Positions 61,796-64,000 of a stretch of DNA of 64,000 nucleotides are shown piece after piece; position 1 is the first letter of the stretch, and each line of letters opens with the position of its first letter. The DNA comes from Mycobacterium sp. 3519A (lineage in GTDB: Bacteria; Actinomycetota; Actinomycetes; Mycobacteriales; Mycobacteriaceae). Position numbers and translations under genes: made by a program. The notes beneath the pieces are model-generated. The model was not told where the DNA came from. It saw only the letters and a program-made list of their open reading frames with translations, and made no database searches. Where the stretch lies: positions 496,001-560,000 of the forward strand of contig NZ_OESG01000013.1 in the NCBI RefSeq assembly GCF_900240945.1. Reading direction: 5' to 3'.

Positions 61796-62373
61796 GTTCA
61801 GCGAGAAGTGCAGACGGATCGCGCACATCCATCGCGGCGACGGTTGGGGGCGTGCCGGTGGCGATCGCCGAGGTCGACGCCCGCGAGGACCTGCTGCGCC
61901 GGTCACGGATCGCCTCGGCGCTGCCCCGCCGCGGCACGAGTGAGGGTCGACAGTTGCGCCGCTGGCTGACTCAGCTGCTCGTCACGGAGCGGGTGGCCGT
62001 GGCGGAGGCGGCGGCGCGTGGGCTGACCGCCGACGACGCGCCCGCCGAGGACGCGTTGCTGCCGGACACGACCGCACGGCTGGAGATCGGCAGCGTCGCG
62101 GCCGCCGTGCTGTCGCACCCCGCGGCGCGTGCGTTGTTCGTCGACGTGACCGCGTCCGTCGACATCGCCGAGGCGCAGGTGCGCGACTACCGTGACCACA
62201 ACCCGCGGCGGTTCAGCAGCGACGCCGAGGTCGCCGACCACCTGCTCGGCGCCGCCCGGCGTCGCGCATTCCGGTTGTGGCTGGATGGGCGATGCGCCGA
62301 ATTGGTCGAGCTTGCACCGGGTTACGAGCATCCCGGCGACCCCCGTCAGCCCGACAACACCCACCGGCACTGA
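61792..62373 (+). CDS. Conserved mycobacterial protein, annotated elsewhere as FabD2-like, without transferase motif
   Basis: 193 residues from ATG 61792, overlapping the GH38 stop (ATGA), and ending at the ROK start (TGATG). It sits where M. tuberculosis has Rv0649, labelled fabD2. However no GHSxG acyl-transferase motif is present. The sequence EGRQLRRWLTQLLVTERVAVAEAAARGL, the pattern VRDYRDHNPRRFSSDAEVADHL and the end YEHPGDPRQPDNTHRH resemble the N-terminal helical region of SurA/PpiC-type chaperones. Function unknown; a partner of the GH38 and ROK proteins is likely from the operon. Confidence 0.75.
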   Translation: MSSARSADGSRTSIAATVGGVPVAIAEVDAREDLLRRSRIASALPRRGTSEGRQLRRWLTQLLVTERVAVAEAAARGLTADDAPAEDALLPDTTARLEIGSVAAAVLSHPAARALFVDVTASVDIAEAQVRDYRDHNPRRFSSDAEVADHLLGAARRRAFRLWLDGRCAELVELAPGYEHPGDPRQPDNTHRH

Positions 62374-63293
62374 TGACGCTGGCACTCGTGCTCGACATCG
62401 GTGGCACGAAGATCGCGGCCGGGCTCGTCGACGGGGACGGGACGCTGGTGCACCACGCCAAGCTGCCGACACCGGACGGGGACGCCGAGGCGGTGTGGAC
62501 GGTCGTCGAGGTGTTGGTCACCGAAACCCTCGCCTCGGCCAGGGGAGACGTGCGAGGCGTCGGGATCTCGTCGGCCGGTCCGATCGACCTGCCGAGCGGA
62601 ACCGTCAGCCCCATCAATATCACGCAGTGGCAACGCTTTCCGATCGTCGACCGGGTGATGGCCCTCACCGGTGCGCCGGTCAGGCTCGGCGGCGACGGGC
62701 TGTGCATGGCCCTGGGAGAGCGGTGGCGTGGCGCGGGCCGCGGCGCCCAGTTCCTGCTCGGCATGGTGGTCTCCACCGGCGTCGGCGGTGGCCTCGTCCT
62801 CGACGGCGCCCCCTATGACGGGCGGACCGGCAACGCCGGCCACGTCGGCCACGTCGTCGTCGACCCCGACGGTGGCCCCTGCTCGTGCGGCGGCCGCGGC
62901 TGCGTCGAGACGATCGCCGCAGGACCGCGGATGGCCCACTGGGCTCGCGAAAATGGTTGGGATGCACCGGAAGAGGCTGACGCGAAGGAACTGGCGGACG
63001 CCGCCAATGCGGGCGACCCGGTGGCACTGCGCGCCTTTCGCCGCGGCGCGACGGCGGTGGCGGCGATGATCGCATCCGTCGGGGCGGTGTGCGACCTCGA
63101 CCTCGTCGTCATCGGCGGCGGGGTGGCCAAGTCCGGCGGGTTGCTGTTCGACCCGGTCCGCGAAAAGTTGACCACCCTCGCCCGCCTCGACTTCATCCGC
63201 GATCTGCGCGTGCTGCCCGCCGAACTCGGCGGCGAGGCGGGCCTGGTCGGCGCGGCGGCGCTGCTGGACGCCTCGGATCAGCTAGCTACCTGA
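62373..63293 (+). CDS. ROK-family sugar kinase
   Basis: 306 residues, position of Rv0650. ATP/phosphate site VLDIGGTKIAAGLVDGDG at residues about 6-23, ISSAGPIDLPSGTVSP, a GVGGGLVLDG loop, NAGHVGHVVVDPDGGPCSCG and the zinc motif CSCGGRGCVE starting at residue 170. Glucokinase-type NDxN is replaced by GGDGLCMALGE, keeping the Asp. It probably phosphorylates mannose or another hexose released by the mannosidase. ATG 62373 overlaps the upstream stop. A weak hairpin follows at 63314-63333. Confidence 0.9.
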   Translation: MTLALVLDIGGTKIAAGLVDGDGTLVHHAKLPTPDGDAEAVWTVVEVLVTETLASARGDVRGVGISSAGPIDLPSGTVSPINITQWQRFPIVDRVMALTGAPVRLGGDGLCMALGERWRGAGRGAQFLLGMVVSTGVGGGLVLDGAPYDGRTGNAGHVGHVVVDPDGGPCSCGGRGCVETIAAGPRMAHWARENGWDAPEEADAKELADAANAGDPVALRAFRRGATAVAAMIASVGAVCDLDLVVIGGGVAKSGGLLFDPVREKLTTLARLDFIRDLRVLPAELGGEAGLVGAAALLDASDQLAT

Positions 63294-63313
63294 CCACCAC
63301 ACCGACCTAACTC

Positions 63314-63333
63314 GGCCATCGGTTCTGATGGCC
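63314..63333. terminator. Possible terminator hairpin after the ROK kinase
   Basis: Arms GGCCATC and GATGGCC with a 6-base loop; no T-run follows. It may end the GH38-ROK operon. Confidence 0.35.
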
Positions 63334-63384
63334 AGTCCATAATTCCATTGCGTTACCAAAACGTTATCTTGGCGTCGGCTGGCC

Positions 63385-63390
63385 TATACT
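63385..63390 (+). promoter_or_regulatory. Near-consensus -10 element (TATACT) of the last gene
   Basis: TATACT ends nine bases before the GTG start at 63399, so initiation would fall at or next to the start codon and give a leaderless mRNA, common in mycobacteria. No good -35 hexamer is seen. Confidence 0.45.
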
Positions 63391-63398
63391 CTGGCGAC

Positions 63399-64000
63399 GT
63401 GAGCTCAGCGCGGGAGTTCGTGCGAGACGCCGGCGACCTGTTCGTCACTGCGGGACGGCTACTGGGTCGTCACTGGCCGGTGCTGCTCAGCCTGGCGCTC
63501 GCCGGTATGGCGTTCCGTGGCGCGGCGCTCTGGGCGGCCGTCGAGGTCAGCGATCACGTCAACTGGTTGGGCCACGGGTTGGTGATCCTCGCCCCGCTCG
63601 GGTTCCTGGTCGCGATGATCGTGATGTTGCGGGTGTTGCGCCGTGACCTGCCGAATGCCGAGCGAGTGCTGTCCAGCACCGCGCCTGCGGACGCGACGAC
63701 CGGACGCGAACGCCGCCTGATCGACGTCACCACCTCGATGGTGGTGCCGTTCTTCGCGGTCTACGTCAGCGCCGGGTTGTTGAGCCAGGACGTCGCGCAG
63801 TTTCTCAACGAGGCCGGTGTCGACGAACTGAATCAGATCGACTTCTACGGCACGGGTACGGGCCCGGATTTCAGTCGCGTGTTCATCAACAGTGTGTACC
63901 TGGTGGCCGGCCTGGTGCTCGCGGCGTGGGTGCTGCGGTTCGCGATCGGTCGCGTCGAAAAGCGCTGGAAATTCCTCGGGTTCGCGGTTCTGGGCGCGCT
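63399..64000 (+). CDS. Membrane protein, 5' part (runs off the window)
   Basis: GTG 63399 opens a frame with no stop to the window end, about 200 codons. After a short basic start (SSAREFVRDAGDLFVTAGRL), hydrophobic segments include WPVLLSLALAGMAFRGAALW, LVILAPLGFLVAMIVMLRVL, VVPFFAVYVSAGLL and LVAGLVLAAWVLRFAI, so it is a polytopic inner-membrane protein. No known family is recognised. In M. tuberculosis the gene after Rv0650 is rplJ, so this gene is a local difference. Confidence 0.75.
   Translation, partial: MSSAREFVRDAGDLFVTAGRLLGRHWPVLLSLALAGMAFRGAALWAAVEVSDHVNWLGHGLVILAPLGFLVAMIVMLRVLRRDLPNAERVLSSTAPADATTGRERRLIDVTTSMVVPFFAVYVSAGLLSQDVAQFLNEAGVDELNQIDFYGTGTGPDFSRVFINSVYLVAGLVLAAWVLRFAIGRVEKRWKFLGFAVLGA

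Noticed and set aside
1..64000. tRNA, rRNA, riboswitch and attachment sites
   Set aside because: None could be recognised by eye in any intergenic region; absence cannot be proved without a covariance search.

Overview
The window is high-GC actinobacterial DNA and almost certainly comes from a Mycobacterium (Mycolicibacterium-type) chromosome. The evidence is a set of three mycolic-acid cyclopropane/methyl-transferase genes followed by a lipG-type hydrolase and an ABC1 kinase, with a GH38 mannosidase, a small conserved gene and a ROK kinase further on (the order known from M. tuberculosis Rv0642c-Rv0650), plus two secreted PE-PPE-domain proteins. No rRNA, tRNA or CRISPR array was seen.

Left half (1-30 kb): a surface-polysaccharide locus. 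A tightly overlapping plus-strand operon (1.7-8.8 kb) encodes an ABC polysaccharide exporter (Wzm/Wzt with a C-terminal carbohydrate-recognition domain), two FemAB-like GNAT transferases, a DegT/AHBA-type sugar aminotransferase, a GT2 glycosyltransferase and a SAM methyltransferase. A GT-C membrane transferase follows, and its 3' end is split by a complete IS21-family element (10366-12552, 5-bp target duplication). Next come two GT2 enzymes and a Wzz/BY-kinase (minus strand), a fused UDP-glucuronate decarboxylase/UDP-glucose dehydrogenase, a WbaP/CpsE-type initiating phosphoglycosyltransferase, a WecG/TagA transferase, an SDR epimerase with Phe at the usual catalytic Tyr, another GT2, a secreted GH16 glucanase, a GT4, a Wzx flippase and a Wzy-like polymerase. 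Parts of both the ABC-dependent and the Wzx/Wzy-dependent export routes therefore sit in one locus. Base composition falls visibly around 23-30 kb, which suggests horizontally acquired or exchanged DNA.

Middle (30-36.3 kb): a large LuxR-type ATPase regulator; then a minus-strand operon of tandem-YCII/DGPF protein, ECF sigma factor with C-terminal helical extension, membrane endonuclease/exonuclease/phosphatase protein, and a small conserved protein.

Right half (36.4-64 kb): two tandem PE-PPE-domain secreted hydrolases with Lys/Asp-rich tails; three mycolate-modifying methyltransferases, lipG and an ABC1 kinase; then a block not found between Rv0647c and Rv0648 in M. tuberculosis: MHS-type MFS transporter, small His/aromatic-rich secreted protein, MpaB/DUF2236 protein divergent from a TetR regulator over a clear double operator, acyl-CoA-dehydrogenase-like flavoenzyme, second lipG-like hydrolase, GH31 glycosidase with two CBM-like modules, two DinB proteins divergent from a WYL regulator over a palindromic operator, a nucleotidyltransferase-like protein and an EEP phosphatase. 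The conserved GH38 - small protein - ROK operon follows, and the window ends inside a membrane protein gene.

All functions are read from motifs and recalled family features; no database search was run. Residue numbers are counted from the start chosen in each entry.
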